NCBI GenBank assembly: GCA_022865725.1
Contig: JALHTP010000256.1
Span: forward strand, 1 to 25,998
Origin: Methyloceanibacter sp.
GTDB lineage: Bacteria; Pseudomonadota; Alphaproteobacteria; Rhizobiales; Methyloligellaceae
Reading direction: 5' to 3'
Length of the DNA: 25,998 nucleotides
Shown: positions 15,583-22,970 of the stretch, piece after piece
Numbering within the stretch: the first letter of the stretch is position 1
Layout of the letters: each line of letters begins with the position of its first letter
The notes under the pieces: generated by a model
Seen by the model: only the letters and a program-made list of their open reading frames with translations
Database searches by the model: none
Told to the model about the DNA's origin: nothing
Translations under genes and position numbers: made by a program

Positions 15583-16368
15583 CTAGCGCCCGACGCCTTC
15601 CGGCTTCAGGAGTCTGGTTTCCGGAATCGGCATATCGGTGCGCACCCAGCCTTTCGAGGTGAGGCGCTCCTGCGGCTCGAAGCGGTTCTTGTAGCGCATC
15701 TTGCGCGAGCCCTCGATCCAATAGCCGAGATAGACGAAGGGGTGGCCTTGCGCGCGCGCGAACTCGACATGGTCGAGAATCATATAGGTGCCGAGGCTCC
15801 GATGCGGCTGGCTCGGATCGTAGAAGCTGTACACCATGGAGACGCCGTCACTGAGGCGATCGCAGAGCGACACCGCGATCAGCGGAGACTTGCCGCCGCC
15901 AAAAGGATCGGGCTTCAGCCGGTATTCGGTGACGAAGGTCTCGACCACGCTGTCCTCGACCATGAGCGAATAGTCGAGCACCGACATCTCGGCCATGCCA
16001 CCGTCGGCGTGGCGCGCGTCGATATAGGTGCGGAACAGCGAATATTGCTCCGAGTTCGGCGCCGGCGGCATGCGGGTCGCGACGAGATCGCGATTGATCC
16101 GCGCGATGCGCCTCAGCGAGCGCCTGGGCACGAACTGATCGGCAAGGATGCGCACCGGCACGCAGGCCGAGCAGGCATCGCAATAGGGCATATAGGCGAT
16201 GTTCTGGCTGCGCCGGAACCCACCCTTCAGCAGATTGTCGATGAGGAAGCGCGGCTTGTCGCGGGTGAGATGCGTGAACAGCTTCCGCTCGAGCCGGCCG
16301 GGGAGATAGGGGCAGGGCTGCGGCGCAGTGATGTAGAATTCGGGAAAGTTGCTCTTATGCTCTGTCAC
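15583..16368 (-). CDS. bpt: Aspartate/glutamate leucyltransferase (N-degron tagging)
   Basis: Attaches leucine from Leu-tRNA to proteins with N-terminal Asp or Glu, marking them for ClpS/ClpAP degradation. The 261-residue protein has the N-terminal block CPYLPGRLERKLFTHL (19-34), the cysteine-containing YMPYCDACSACVPVRI (about 59-74), LGTYMILDHVEFARAQG and YLGYWIEGSRKMRYKNRFEPQE, all typical of the Bpt/ATE family; the tRNA-specificity (Leu rather than Arg) is inferred from the bacterial type. The start is GTG at 16368, preceded by GGTGA on the - strand. It lies downstream of the RDD gene on the same strand, 131 bases after it. A bpt gene beside parC is a common arrangement in Hyphomicrobiales. 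Confidence 0.93.
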   Translation of the reverse strand: MTEHKSNFPEFYITAPQPCPYLPGRLERKLFTHLTRDKPRFLIDNLLKGGFRRSQNIAYMPYCDACSACVPVRILADQFVPRRSLRRIARINRDLVATRMPPAPNSEQYSLFRTYIDARHADGGMAEMSVLDYSLMVEDSVVETFVTEYRLKPDPFGGGKSPLIAVSLCDRLSDGVSMVYSFYDPSQPHRSLGTYMILDHVEFARAQGHPFVYLGYWIEGSRKMRYKNRFEPQERLTSKGWVRTDMPIPETRLLKPEGVGR

Positions 16369-16499
16369 GTGTCACCGGCCGGAAACGAATCCGAACTCGC
16401 TTCCCGGCAAGCTTAGTGGATCGAAGGCCGGCAACGCAATCCGGCACAAATGCCGCATCGGCCCTAAACTCCACACCCCAATTTAGCACGATTCAAGGG

Positions 16500-16994
16500 C
16501 TAGCGCCGGTTGAACACGACCACGCCCGCCAGAATATCGTGCAGGCAGCGCTTGCGCGGGTCGAAAAAGGCCCACAGCAGGATCGGGCAGAACACCACCA
16601 GCGAGAACCAGAAAAGGAGCGCGTGAAAGGCCGCGATCAGCGGCGTCACCCTGCCGCCGAACCACATGCGGACCTCGAGCCCCATCATCCTCTGGCCGAC
16701 GGTCGCCGAATTCGGGCCCCCGATGGTGAGCGCATTATAGCCGAGGCCGACGGCGGGAAACACGAGGCCGAACAGGAGCCAGGCGAGCCCGAGCGTAAGG
16801 ATGCCGAGAAGCGCCACCACGATAGAGGCGATCACCGTCAGCACGAGGATGATGATGGCGTCGACGATGAAGGCGAGGGAGCGCTTGCGGATCACGCCCT
16901 GGAACAGCTGCGGCTGCGTCACCGGATCGGTGGCGTGCGGCTGGTCGGTGAAATCTCTTCCCGTGCGCGGCGGAAGGGTCTGCTGCTCGGTCAT
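16500..16994 (-). CDS. RDD family membrane protein
   Basis: A 164-residue inner-membrane protein with the RDD domain, named for conserved Arg and Asp residues. The first 35 residues are polar. KRSLAFIVDAIIIL (37-50) carries the Arg and the Asp (Asp45) at the first membrane segment; a long hydrophobic stretch follows to about 88 (two segments), then GQRMMGLEVRMW (100-111) and a last segment at about 120-144, ending FDPRKRCLHDILAGVVV. The family function is unsettled (transport or ion exchange have been proposed). I start at ATG 16994 because GGGAGA precedes it; ATG 17006 would add four residues but has no ribosome binding site. It is followed by bpt. Confidence 0.87.
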   Translation of the reverse strand: MTEQQTLPPRTGRDFTDQPHATDPVTQPQLFQGVIRKRSLAFIVDAIIILVLTVIASIVVALLGILTLGLAWLLFGLVFPAVGLGYNALTIGGPNSATVGQRMMGLEVRMWFGGRVTPLIAAFHALLFWFSLVVFCPILLWAFFDPRKRCLHDILAGVVVFNRR

Positions 16995-17126
16995 CTCGTC
17001 TCCCATGCTGGCCAAGGAATGAAACCAATGGATGGTGCCAAGGCCAATCTGCGCGCTACATGGTGATTGCGGCTGAGTGAGGCAAGCATGCCGCACCCTG
17101 AGGACGGCGCCCCGGACACCGCGCAG

Positions 17127-17155
17127 GTTGCCGAGCCCATGCCGACACGCTAGAA
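17127..17155 (+). promoter_or_regulatory. Possible promoter of the secreted protein gene at 17202
   Basis: GTTGCC at 17127-17132 and CTAGAA at 17150-17155 are 17 bases apart; each matches the alphaproteobacterial CTTGAC and CTATAT boxes at 4 of 6 positions. It lies in the 207-base divergent gap between the RDD gene and the secreted protein gene. The match is weak. Confidence 0.3.
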
Positions 17156-17201
17156 ATTTTAACCGAGGGGCTCGCGAGGCCAAGCTAACGGGGAAGCAGT
17201 C

Positions 17202-17834
17202 ATGCGGAGACCATTGGTGTTGCTCGGGTTTGCCGTCTTTTTGGCCGCCAACCCGGTTTGGCAGAAAGCGGCCGCCGCCTGCGACGGCGCGGAAATCATC
17301 TTCGAGGACAAGTTCGCCGACGATGCCGGCGGCTGGCCGCTCAAAGAGACCGTCGAGGTGAAGGACGGCTTGTTCATCTTCAAGCTCCCGCCCGACGACA
17401 TGCAATCGAACCTCAACGTCACCTTCACCGTCAAAGACGCCGATATCTGCTCGGAGACGATCTGGCCCAACGGCGACCAGCCGATGCTGGGCGCGGGCCT
17501 CCTGTTCTGGGGCGAGGACAACCGGACCTATTTCCAGTTCGGCATTCTCAACAACGGCAAGTTCTGGATCGCGCGGAAGCAGGACGGCAAATGGCTCGGC
17601 ACCATCGCCGCCAATGTCGACTCCGCCGCGATCAAGAAGGAGCCCGGCGCGGCGAACACGCTCCAGGTCAAAACCAGCGGCAACAGCGTGACCTTCTTCA
17701 TCAACGGCACCAAGGTGCGTGAGTTGCGCGGCCAGGCGCCGAAGACGGCCTGGCGCTTCGGCCTGTCGGGCGACAATTTCGACAAGCAGAAAGACGCCAA
17801 GGTCGTCTTCAAGACCGTGAAGGTCACGAACTGA
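17202..17834 (+). CDS. Secreted lectin-like (concanavalin/LamG-type) protein, function unknown
   Basis: A 210-residue protein with a clear signal peptide: basic MRRP start, hydrophobic LVLLGFAVFLAA, and AAAA before Cys27. The mature part looks like an all-beta jelly-roll of the DUF1080/LamG type: FEDKFADDAGGWPLKE opens it, followed by KDGLFIFKLP, GAGLLFWGEDNRTYFQFGI, NGKFWIARKQDGKW, NTLQVKTSGNSVTFFINGTKV and a last strand. No catalytic residues are evident, so carbohydrate or surface binding is more likely than catalysis. Cys27 and Cys83 are the only cysteines and could form a disulfide. AAAC is a poor lipobox, so I favour a soluble periplasmic or secreted protein. GGGGAAG at 17190-17196 is the ribosome binding site. 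It stands alone between convergent and divergent - strand genes. Confidence 0.84.
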   Translation: MRRPLVLLGFAVFLAANPVWQKAAAACDGAEIIFEDKFADDAGGWPLKETVEVKDGLFIFKLPPDDMQSNLNVTFTVKDADICSETIWPNGDQPMLGAGLLFWGEDNRTYFQFGILNNGKFWIARKQDGKWLGTIAANVDSAAIKKEPGAANTLQVKTSGNSVTFFINGTKVRELRGQAPKTAWRFGLSGDNFDKQKDAKVVFKTVKVTN

Positions 17835-17853
17835 GCCACCGCCTGCTCTGAAG

Positions 17854-18786
17854 TTACCCGGTCATAGCCAGCAGGTCGCGCGCCCACTCTCCGTCGGGCG
17901 CGCCGGCATTGGCGCGCAAATGCGCCGTCAGCGGACCTTCCCTCGCGCCCGCCAGCAGCGCCCGCATTGCCGCCCGCCGCTCCGGCGCTTCAGCCTCGCA
18001 CGCCGCGAGCCATCTGCTCTCCAGTGTGCCCTCTTCGTCCGACGCATAGCGCGGCAGGTACTGCGCCCCCGGCGGGATGTGAAACACAGATTCGGTCAAG
18101 TACGACGATGCTTGGCGCAAGAGAGGGGAGTCCGGAGCTTGGAAACTCTGCCGCAACCGGGCTAGAGCCTCGTCGCGCGGCGCGCAACGAATGGGGTCGA
18201 GCGCCGAGAGTTTACGTTGCGTTCGGGCGATTTGTTCCGGCGACGGTTGCTGCCCGAGGAACAGCGAGGATTCGCACTCCTCCCACGTGCCGTCGCCGTC
18301 CTCCATATCGCCCGACGCTGCGATCAGGGGGCGGGCGGTTGCTCGGCGAAAGGTCTCGAGCGCGGCGAGAGCCTCCGGCGTGCCCCACGCCTTGAGGCCG
18401 CTGAGCGCCTCGATGACCGCGCTCTTGACCTCATGGGTCAGCGCGACCTGCAACAACTCTGCCGGTGGGCGCACATCGAAGCCGATGCCCCTGGCAGCCT
18501 CCTTGGCCAAGGGTCCTCCCGATCGAGCAATACGAGAGGCCGTCTCCTGGCAGCGCGGATCGGCGTTGTACCCGAGGGCATAGGCCGCGGCGTCAGCGAC
18601 AGCCTTGTCGTCGAGCAGGCTATTCAGGAGAGCGAACATCTCATCGCTGCACGGCACATGCGCCATGCCATAGATCGCCCGCCGCCGCTGGAGCGTGGTC
18701 TTGGCCTTGACCGCCATGCGCATCAAGGCGCGCGGATTACCGTCGGGAACGTAGTCGGGATCGAACCACGCGTCGAACCAGCCCAT
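17854..18786 (-). CDS. HEAT-repeat-like protein of unknown function
   Basis: A 310-residue soluble protein that I do not recognise as a named family. The first half looks like helical repeats of the HEAT or PBS-lyase type: QRRRAIYGMAHV, MFALLNSLLDDKAVADAAAYALG (49-71), ETASRIARSGGPLAKEAARGIG, HEVKSAVIEALSGLKAWGTPEALAALE. The second half has charged helices around an acidic insert (GDMEDGDGTWEECESS) and ends with ERRAAMRALLAGAREGPLTAHL. No signal peptide, membrane segment or catalytic motif is seen. HEAT-like scaffolds usually bind proteins; nothing here shows a partner. It lies 52 bases downstream of hemB on the same strand and may be co-transcribed. The ribosome binding site is weak. Confidence 0.75.
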   Translation of the reverse strand: MGWFDAWFDPDYVPDGNPRALMRMAVKAKTTLQRRRAIYGMAHVPCSDEMFALLNSLLDDKAVADAAAYALGYNADPRCQETASRIARSGGPLAKEAARGIGFDVRPPAELLQVALTHEVKSAVIEALSGLKAWGTPEALAALETFRRATARPLIAASGDMEDGDGTWEECESSLFLGQQPSPEQIARTQRKLSALDPIRCAPRDEALARLRQSFQAPDSPLLRQASSYLTESVFHIPPGAQYLPRYASDEEGTLESRWLAACEAEAPERRAAMRALLAGAREGPLTAHLRANAGAPDGEWARDLLAMTG

Positions 18787-18838
18787 GACCCGTTACCCGA
18801 CCCGCCGCGCTACTCTCAGCTTCGATGGGCGCGGTCCC

Positions 18839-19948
18839 CTATGGACCAGATCTGCTCTTCAGCAGCCTGGCCACGTCCAGCGCGAAATAGGTGAAGACGG
18901 CATCGGCGCCGGCGCGCTTGCAGGCCATCAGGCTCTCCAGGATGACGCGCTCGCGGTCGAGCCAGCCGCGCTCGGCGGCCGCCATCAGCATCGAATACTC
19001 GCCTGACGTCTGATAGACGAAGGTCGGCACCTTGAAGGCCTCCTTCACCCGCCAAACGATGTCGAGATAAGCGAGCCCCGGCTTCACCATCACCATGTCG
19101 GCGCCCTCGGCGATGTCGAGCGCGACTTCGCGCAGCGCCTCGCCGCCGTTGGCGGGATCCATCTGATAACTGAGCTTGTCGCCGCGCAGCATCGAGGACG
19201 AGCCCACCGCGTCGCGGAACGGCCCATAGAAGGCCGAGGCATATTTCGCCGCATAAGCGAGGAGCTGCGTGTTGGTGAAGCCGTTGGCCTCGAGCGCAGT
19301 CCTGATCGCGCCGATCCTGCCGTCCATCATGTCGGAGGGCGCGAGGATATCGCAGCCGGCCTCGGCCTGAACCAGCGCCTGATTGATCAGGACCTCGACG
19401 GTCCTGTCATTGTCGACTTCGCCGTCGATCAGAAGCCCGTCATGGCCATGGCCGGTATAGGGATCGAGCGCCACATCGCAGATGATGCCGATTTCCGGCA
19501 CAGCCTGCTTGATGGCGCGCACCGCCCGGCAGACGAGATTGCCGGGATTGAGCGCCTCGCTCGCCTCGTCGTCGCGGAGCGAAGGATCGGTATTGGGAAA
19601 GAGCGCGATCGCCGGAAGGCCGAGCGCGGCAGCCTCCTCGGCGCACCTGACCGCGAGGTCGACCGACAGCCGTTCGACGCCCGGCATGGTGGCGATGGGG
19701 TCGCGTGCGCGCGTCCCCTCGATGAGGAAGATCGGCCAGATCAGATCGTCAGTGGTGAGAGTAGTCTCGCGCACCAGGCGCCGCGACCAGTCCGCGCGCC
19801 GGTTGCGCCGCATCCGCGTCGCCGGGAACCCGGGCCGCGCCGGGGTCTCAGCCTTGCTGCTGCCGGCGCGCTTCGCCCGCTCGGTACGCAACGAGACCGC
19901 CTTGTCCTTGGGGGATGACACCTGCTTCTCGCCGTGCTCGCTGACCAA
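18839..19948 (-). CDS. hemB: Delta-aminolevulinic acid dehydratase (porphobilinogen synthase)
   Basis: Joins two 5-aminolevulinate molecules to porphobilinogen in tetrapyrrole synthesis. Active-site lysines are in LAYAAKYASAFYGPFRDA and DMVMVKPGLAYLDIV. The metal-site segment reads CDVALDPYTGHGHDG, with Ala and Asp where zinc enzymes have three cysteines, so this is the magnesium (zinc-independent) type common in alphaproteobacteria. GFTNTQLLAYA and GDKLSYQMDPANGGEA are further family blocks. The start is uncertain: TTG at 19948 gives 369 residues, GTG at 19921 gives 360, and the conserved part begins at RMRRNRRADWSRRLVRE near residue 45. None of these starts has a strong ribosome binding site. 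Confidence 0.92.
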   Translation of the reverse strand: MVSEHGEKQVSSPKDKAVSLRTERAKRAGSSKAETPARPGFPATRMRRNRRADWSRRLVRETTLTTDDLIWPIFLIEGTRARDPIATMPGVERLSVDLAVRCAEEAAALGLPAIALFPNTDPSLRDDEASEALNPGNLVCRAVRAIKQAVPEIGIICDVALDPYTGHGHDGLLIDGEVDNDRTVEVLINQALVQAEAGCDILAPSDMMDGRIGAIRTALEANGFTNTQLLAYAAKYASAFYGPFRDAVGSSSMLRGDKLSYQMDPANGGEALREVALDIAEGADMVMVKPGLAYLDIVWRVKEAFKVPTFVYQTSGEYSMLMAAAERGWLDRERVILESLMACKRAGADAVFTYFALDVARLLKSRSGP

Positions 19949-20034
19949 AGTGCCGGCAAGCTACCACCCGCGCCTATGACGTGCCAACGCCTCATCCCGG
20001 ACATGGTTTGCCGTTTCGGCAGGCTATCCGCAGC

Positions 20035-20072
20035 AGCAAGCCTATTCGCAGAAGCAAGCCTATTCGCAGAAG
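20035..20072. repeat. 18-base tandem duplication at the end of the extensin-like gene
   Basis: An 18-base unit is present twice in direct tandem (period 18 holds from 20035 to 20072). On the - strand each copy contains the same TTC-TGC-GAA-TAG, so the duplication repeats the last three codons and the stop of the extensin-like gene. It looks like a slippage product. Confidence 0.8.
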
Positions 20073-21064
20073 GAAGTGCGCCGCCGCGCCTTCATGTCGA
20101 AATGGAAATGGTTTTTGTGCGCCTCGTTGGCCTCGGGCCCAAGCACGGTGCCGAAAATGTTGCAGGCATCGTCATGCACGCTCTTCACGAACTCGCCCTT
20201 GCGGTCTGACAGCGACTGATCTTCTGGAGGCGTTGCCTCGGCGGGGGGCGCAAGGGGAGGGGCTTTCACCACAGCCTTCGGCAGCACGAAGGGATTGGTC
20301 TTAGCGTCCGTGGTCGCCTTGGCCCTGGTCACCTCGATGATTTCGGCGTTCTTGATGGCCTCGGCCTGCTTGCGTTGCCCAGCCGGTACCGGCGCAATCG
20401 ACCCCGTCGCCACAACGGCGACATGTGTCGGGTTGAGCAGCGGCAATGGAGGCGCGACGGCGGCGACGCGCGGCCAACTCCCAAGTACCGTCACCTTCTC
20501 GCGCGACTCGAACACGAACTCCGAGATGTCGAGCGCGTTGGCGAGCGCATGCTCGCTCAGCGGCGTGGTCTCGCCGCCATAGCGGTTGCGGCACGCATAG
20601 GAAGTGGCGTTGTGCAGCTTCACGACCTGGGTACCGAGAATGGCTTTGGCCTGGGGCTGAAGCGTCTTGTTGATCCAGGTGCCGAGCCCGCTCGCCAGCG
20701 CGCAGGTCATGGTCGCCGCCGGATCGATGGCAACCCCGCCGACCGACTTGACGAGGATCGGGGCGGGCGCGCCGCAAATGCCCTCTTTGATGGGCGGGAG
20801 CGCCTCGTATTCGAGCGTGACGCCCGCAAGCATCTTCGCGCAGTCGCGCTTGGCATTAGCCACCTCCACGTCGGTCCACGCCACGGGCGCCGCATCGCCG
20901 GGAAGCACGGGCGCCTCGGCCACCGGCGCCGCAGGCACGCGGGCAGTATTGCGGTCGGGCGGCGGCGGGACCTCGTCGGTCTCAGCCTGCGCGCAGACCG
21001 GAAGCGCCAAGAGAAACGCCACGAGAAGCGCAATAGTGAGCCGAACAAGCGGATGAGGCGTCAT
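20060..21064 (-). CDS. Extensin-like secreted protein (Extensin-like_C, M15-type fold)
   Basis: A 334-residue exported protein with signal peptide (LTIALLVAFLLALPVCAQA, about 9-27) and a short Pro/Ala-rich stretch (33-60). The Extensin-like_C domain follows: DCAKML (74-79), CGAPAPILVKSVGG, CALASGLGTWI, ATSYACRNRYGG, and SEHALANALDISEF (170-183) with His172 and Asp179; it resumes with FVKSVHDDACNIFGTVLGPEANEAHKNHFHFD, shown here in part, with His319/His321. His-x6-Asp plus a late His-x-His resembles zinc-binding peptidases of the M15/D-Ala-D-Ala group, so cell-wall cleavage is plausible. About 90 residues of Ala/Pro-rich sequence (197-288) split the domain. I start at ATG 21064 because the signal peptide begins there; the open frame further upstream (to 21169) is probably not translated. 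It is divergent from the hydrolase-like gene at 21216. Confidence 0.86.
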   Translation of the reverse strand: MTPHPLVRLTIALLVAFLLALPVCAQAETDEVPPPPDRNTARVPAAPVAEAPVLPGDAAPVAWTDVEVANAKRDCAKMLAGVTLEYEALPPIKEGICGAPAPILVKSVGGVAIDPAATMTCALASGLGTWINKTLQPQAKAILGTQVVKLHNATSYACRNRYGGETTPLSEHALANALDISEFVFESREKVTVLGSWPRVAAVAPPLPLLNPTHVAVVATGSIAPVPAGQRKQAEAIKNAEIIEVTRAKATTDAKTNPFVLPKAVVKAPPLAPPAEATPPEDQSLSDRKGEFVKSVHDDACNIFGTVLGPEANEAHKNHFHFDMKARRRTSFCE

Positions 21065-21128
21065 GCTTCTGTCCAGTTGCAATTCTTGGGAAGCTTGTGG
21101 TTTCGCCGATTGAGTGCTAGCTGCCCCG

Positions 21129-21168
21129 GGCCTTTTCAAGACAAGGCAGGCCTTTTCAAGGCAAGCCA
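21129..21168. repeat. 20-base tandem direct repeat in a divergent intergenic region
   Basis: Two adjacent 20-base units (21129-21148 and 21149-21168) match at 18 positions; both begin GGCCTTTTCAAG. The second contains the small palindrome CCTT-TTC-AAGG. They lie between the starts of the extensin-like gene and the hydrolase-like gene, about 48 bases before the latter. They could be paired protein-binding sites or a chance duplication. Confidence 0.65.
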
Positions 21169-21215
21169 CGCAAGGGGCCGGATTTACACAGGATTCGAGC
21201 TAGGGACATTGGGGA

Positions 21216-22286
21216 TTGTCGGAAGCGCCTGGCATCATTTTCGAGGAGATCGATCGGTCCGGCGTGGTGACGCTCAACCGGCCCTCCCGATTAAACGCGC
21301 TCAACCGGGAAATGTTCGAGGCCTTGAGCCTGCATTATCGCCGCTGGGCGCCCGCGGCGCACATCTATGGCGTGGTGATGCAATCGGCGCACCCGACCGT
21401 GTTCTCGAGCGGCGGGGATCTCAAAATCCTGCATGATTGGAGCGAGCAGGGCGCGCTCGGCGCGATCCGGGAGTTCTATCGCGTGGCCTACACCCATGTT
21501 TGGGTGCTCGAAAAATTCATCAGGCCGAACGTTCCGCTGATCAACGGCCTCGTGCTCGGCGGCGGCATCGGCATCAGCCTCTACGGCACCCATTGCGTGG
21601 CGGGGGAGGGCTTTCGCTTCGGCATGCCGCAAGTCGGCATCGGCTTCCTCCCCGATATCGGCGGCACCTATTTCCTTCCCCGCATGCTCGGCTGGACCGG
21701 GCTCTATCTTGCCTTGACCGGACGCATCATCGGGCCCGCCGAGGCTTACCGCCATCATCTCGTGAGCCACTATATTCCGGCCGCGCATTTCGGCGTGATC
21801 AAGGATGCGTTGAGCGACAACCAACCCATCGACCGGCTCCTCGACGGGCTGCACAGGGATCCTGGCGAGGGCGAGCTCGTGCGGCACACCCCTGTCATCG
21901 ACCGTGCCTTCTCGGCCGCCTCGGTCGATGCGATTCTCGAGAAGCTCGATGCCGAGCAGGGCGAGGACGAGGCCTTCGCCCGCGCGACCGCTGCCGAGAT
22001 CCGCAAGAACTCGCCGACCTCCCTCAAAATCGCTTTCGGGCAATTCAAGCGCGGCAAGTCCCTCAATCTCGCGGACGCGCTCAAGCTCGAATTCCGCCTG
22101 ACCTCTCATGTGATCGGCAGCCACGATTATCGCGAGGGGATCGCCGCGCGGATCGCCGGCAAGGGCCGCGCGCCCGTTTGGCAGCCGGCAACGCTCGATT
22201 TGGTTGATGACGCGGCCATCGAACGGCTGTTCACCACCCCGGCCGAGGACGAGCTGGAACTGAAAGAGCTTACGCCCGGCCTTTAG
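21216..22286 (+). CDS. 3-hydroxyisobutyryl-CoA hydrolase-like protein (crotonase superfamily)
   Basis: A 356-residue member of the ECH_2 branch of the crotonase superfamily, which includes 3-hydroxyisobutyryl-CoA hydrolase of valine breakdown. Length, GVVTLNRPSRLNALN (16-30), SSGGDLK (64-70, CoA oxyanion hole), NGLVLGGGIGIS (110-121), GFRFGMPQVGIGFLPDIGGTYFLPR (shown in part; 132-156) and the C-terminal half (SPTSLKI, EFRLTSHVI, DYREGIAARI) fit that branch. In hydrolases I recall, the segment reads MPE-x-x-IG-x-x-PD; here the Glu is Gln139, while Asp147 is kept. The start is TTG at 21216, with AGGGA at 21202-21206. It is divergent from the extensin-like gene. Hydratase activity cannot be ruled out, but the protein lacks the usual two-glutamate hydratase pattern. 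Confidence 0.88.
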   Translation: MSEAPGIIFEEIDRSGVVTLNRPSRLNALNREMFEALSLHYRRWAPAAHIYGVVMQSAHPTVFSSGGDLKILHDWSEQGALGAIREFYRVAYTHVWVLEKFIRPNVPLINGLVLGGGIGISLYGTHCVAGEGFRFGMPQVGIGFLPDIGGTYFLPRMLGWTGLYLALTGRIIGPAEAYRHHLVSHYIPAAHFGVIKDALSDNQPIDRLLDGLHRDPGEGELVRHTPVIDRAFSAASVDAILEKLDAEQGEDEAFARATAAEIRKNSPTSLKIAFGQFKRGKSLNLADALKLEFRLTSHVIGSHDYREGIAARIAGKGRAPVWQPATLDLVDDAAIERLFTTPAEDELELKELTPGL

Positions 22287-22341
22287 ACTCAGCCAAAAAT
22301 TCGCAAGATCACCGAAACTTAATACTAGAATTTCATGCAAT

Positions 22342-22360
22342 CTTAAGCGTCTCGCTTAAG
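22342..22360. promoter_or_regulatory. Perfect palindrome upstream of ldtR, candidate operator
   Basis: CTTAAGCG-TCT-CGCTTAAG is a perfect inverted repeat of two 8-base arms around 3 bases. The right arm also begins the 10-base palindrome CGCTTAAGCG (22353-22362). It ends 70 bases before the ldtR start and about 20 bases before the TATAGT box at 22382-22387, where a repressor or activator would act. MarR-family proteins commonly bind such dyads and control their own gene, so binding by LdtR is inferred, not seen. Confidence 0.6.
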
Positions 22361-22381
22361 CGGATTTTAGGTTGCTTCGCC

Positions 22382-22387
22382 TATAGT
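22382..22387 (+). promoter_or_regulatory. Probable -10 box of ldtR
   Basis: TATAGT lies within CGCCTATAGT, 43 bases before the ldtR start. The -35 position has no good match. An almost identical block, GCGCCTATAGT, stands before the L,D-transpeptidase gene at about 23269-23279. A weak -35 with a shared -10 suits promoters that need a regulator. Confidence 0.45.
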
Positions 22388-22430
22388 CATCGTCAAGTTG
22401 GGGATTAACAACAACTAACGAGGGTAGGCG

Positions 22431-22940
22431 ATGAGTGTAGCCCTGGATCTAGGGACGCGTGCGGGCACGGATGAGGCAGAAGACCTCAAGGGCCGCTATC
22501 TCGTTTCATTGAAGCTTGTCGAGCGGCTGCATCGATTGCTGCTTGATGTGATCAAAGACGAATTCGAGCGCCTGGGCCGGGCGGACGTCAACAGCGTGCA
22601 GGCTTTGCTGCTCTACAACATCGGCGACGCCGAGTTGACGGCAGGCGAGCTGACGAGCCGCGGTTATTATCTCGGCTCCAACGTCTCCTACAATCTGAAG
22701 AAGCTGGTCGATTCCGGCTACATCAACCATCAGCGCTCGACCACCGACCGCCGGTCGGTTCGGGTGCGGCTCACCGAAAAAGGGCAGGAGGTGTGCAGGG
22801 TGGTGAACGACCTCTATCACCGCCAGCTCAAGTCCTTGCAGCAGGTCGGCGGGCTCGCCCCCAACGACCTGGAGACGCTCAACAAGGCGTTGATCCGGCT
22901 CGAGCGCTTCTGGACCGACCAGATCCGCTACCAGCTCTGA
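22431..22940 (+). CDS. ldtR: MarR-family transcriptional regulator LdtR
   Basis: A 169-residue winged-helix regulator of the MarR family. The DNA-binding part runs from about 52 to 117: DVNSVQALLLYNIGDAELTAGELTSRGYYLG, shown here in part, with recognition helix GSNVSYNLKKLVDSGYI (82-98) and wing HQRSTTDRRSVRVRLTEKG, the DxR motif of MarR wings included. The long helix before and the C-terminal helix (LNKALIRLERFWTDQI) would dimerise. The GYYLGSNVSYNLKKLV stretch matches LdtR, which in Liberibacter and Sinorhizobium is reported to control a neighbouring L,D-transpeptidase. That neighbour is present here. GAGGG at 22420-22424 is the ribosome binding site. The gene is probably autoregulated through the palindrome at 22342, and a strong terminator follows it. 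Confidence 0.92.
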   Translation: MSVALDLGTRAGTDEAEDLKGRYLVSLKLVERLHRLLLDVIKDEFERLGRADVNSVQALLLYNIGDAELTAGELTSRGYYLGSNVSYNLKKLVDSGYINHQRSTTDRRSVRVRLTEKGQEVCRVVNDLYHRQLKSLQQVGGLAPNDLETLNKALIRLERFWTDQIRYQL

Positions 22941-22970
22941 TCTCAAGCGCCGAGTTCGAGAAGCTATAAG

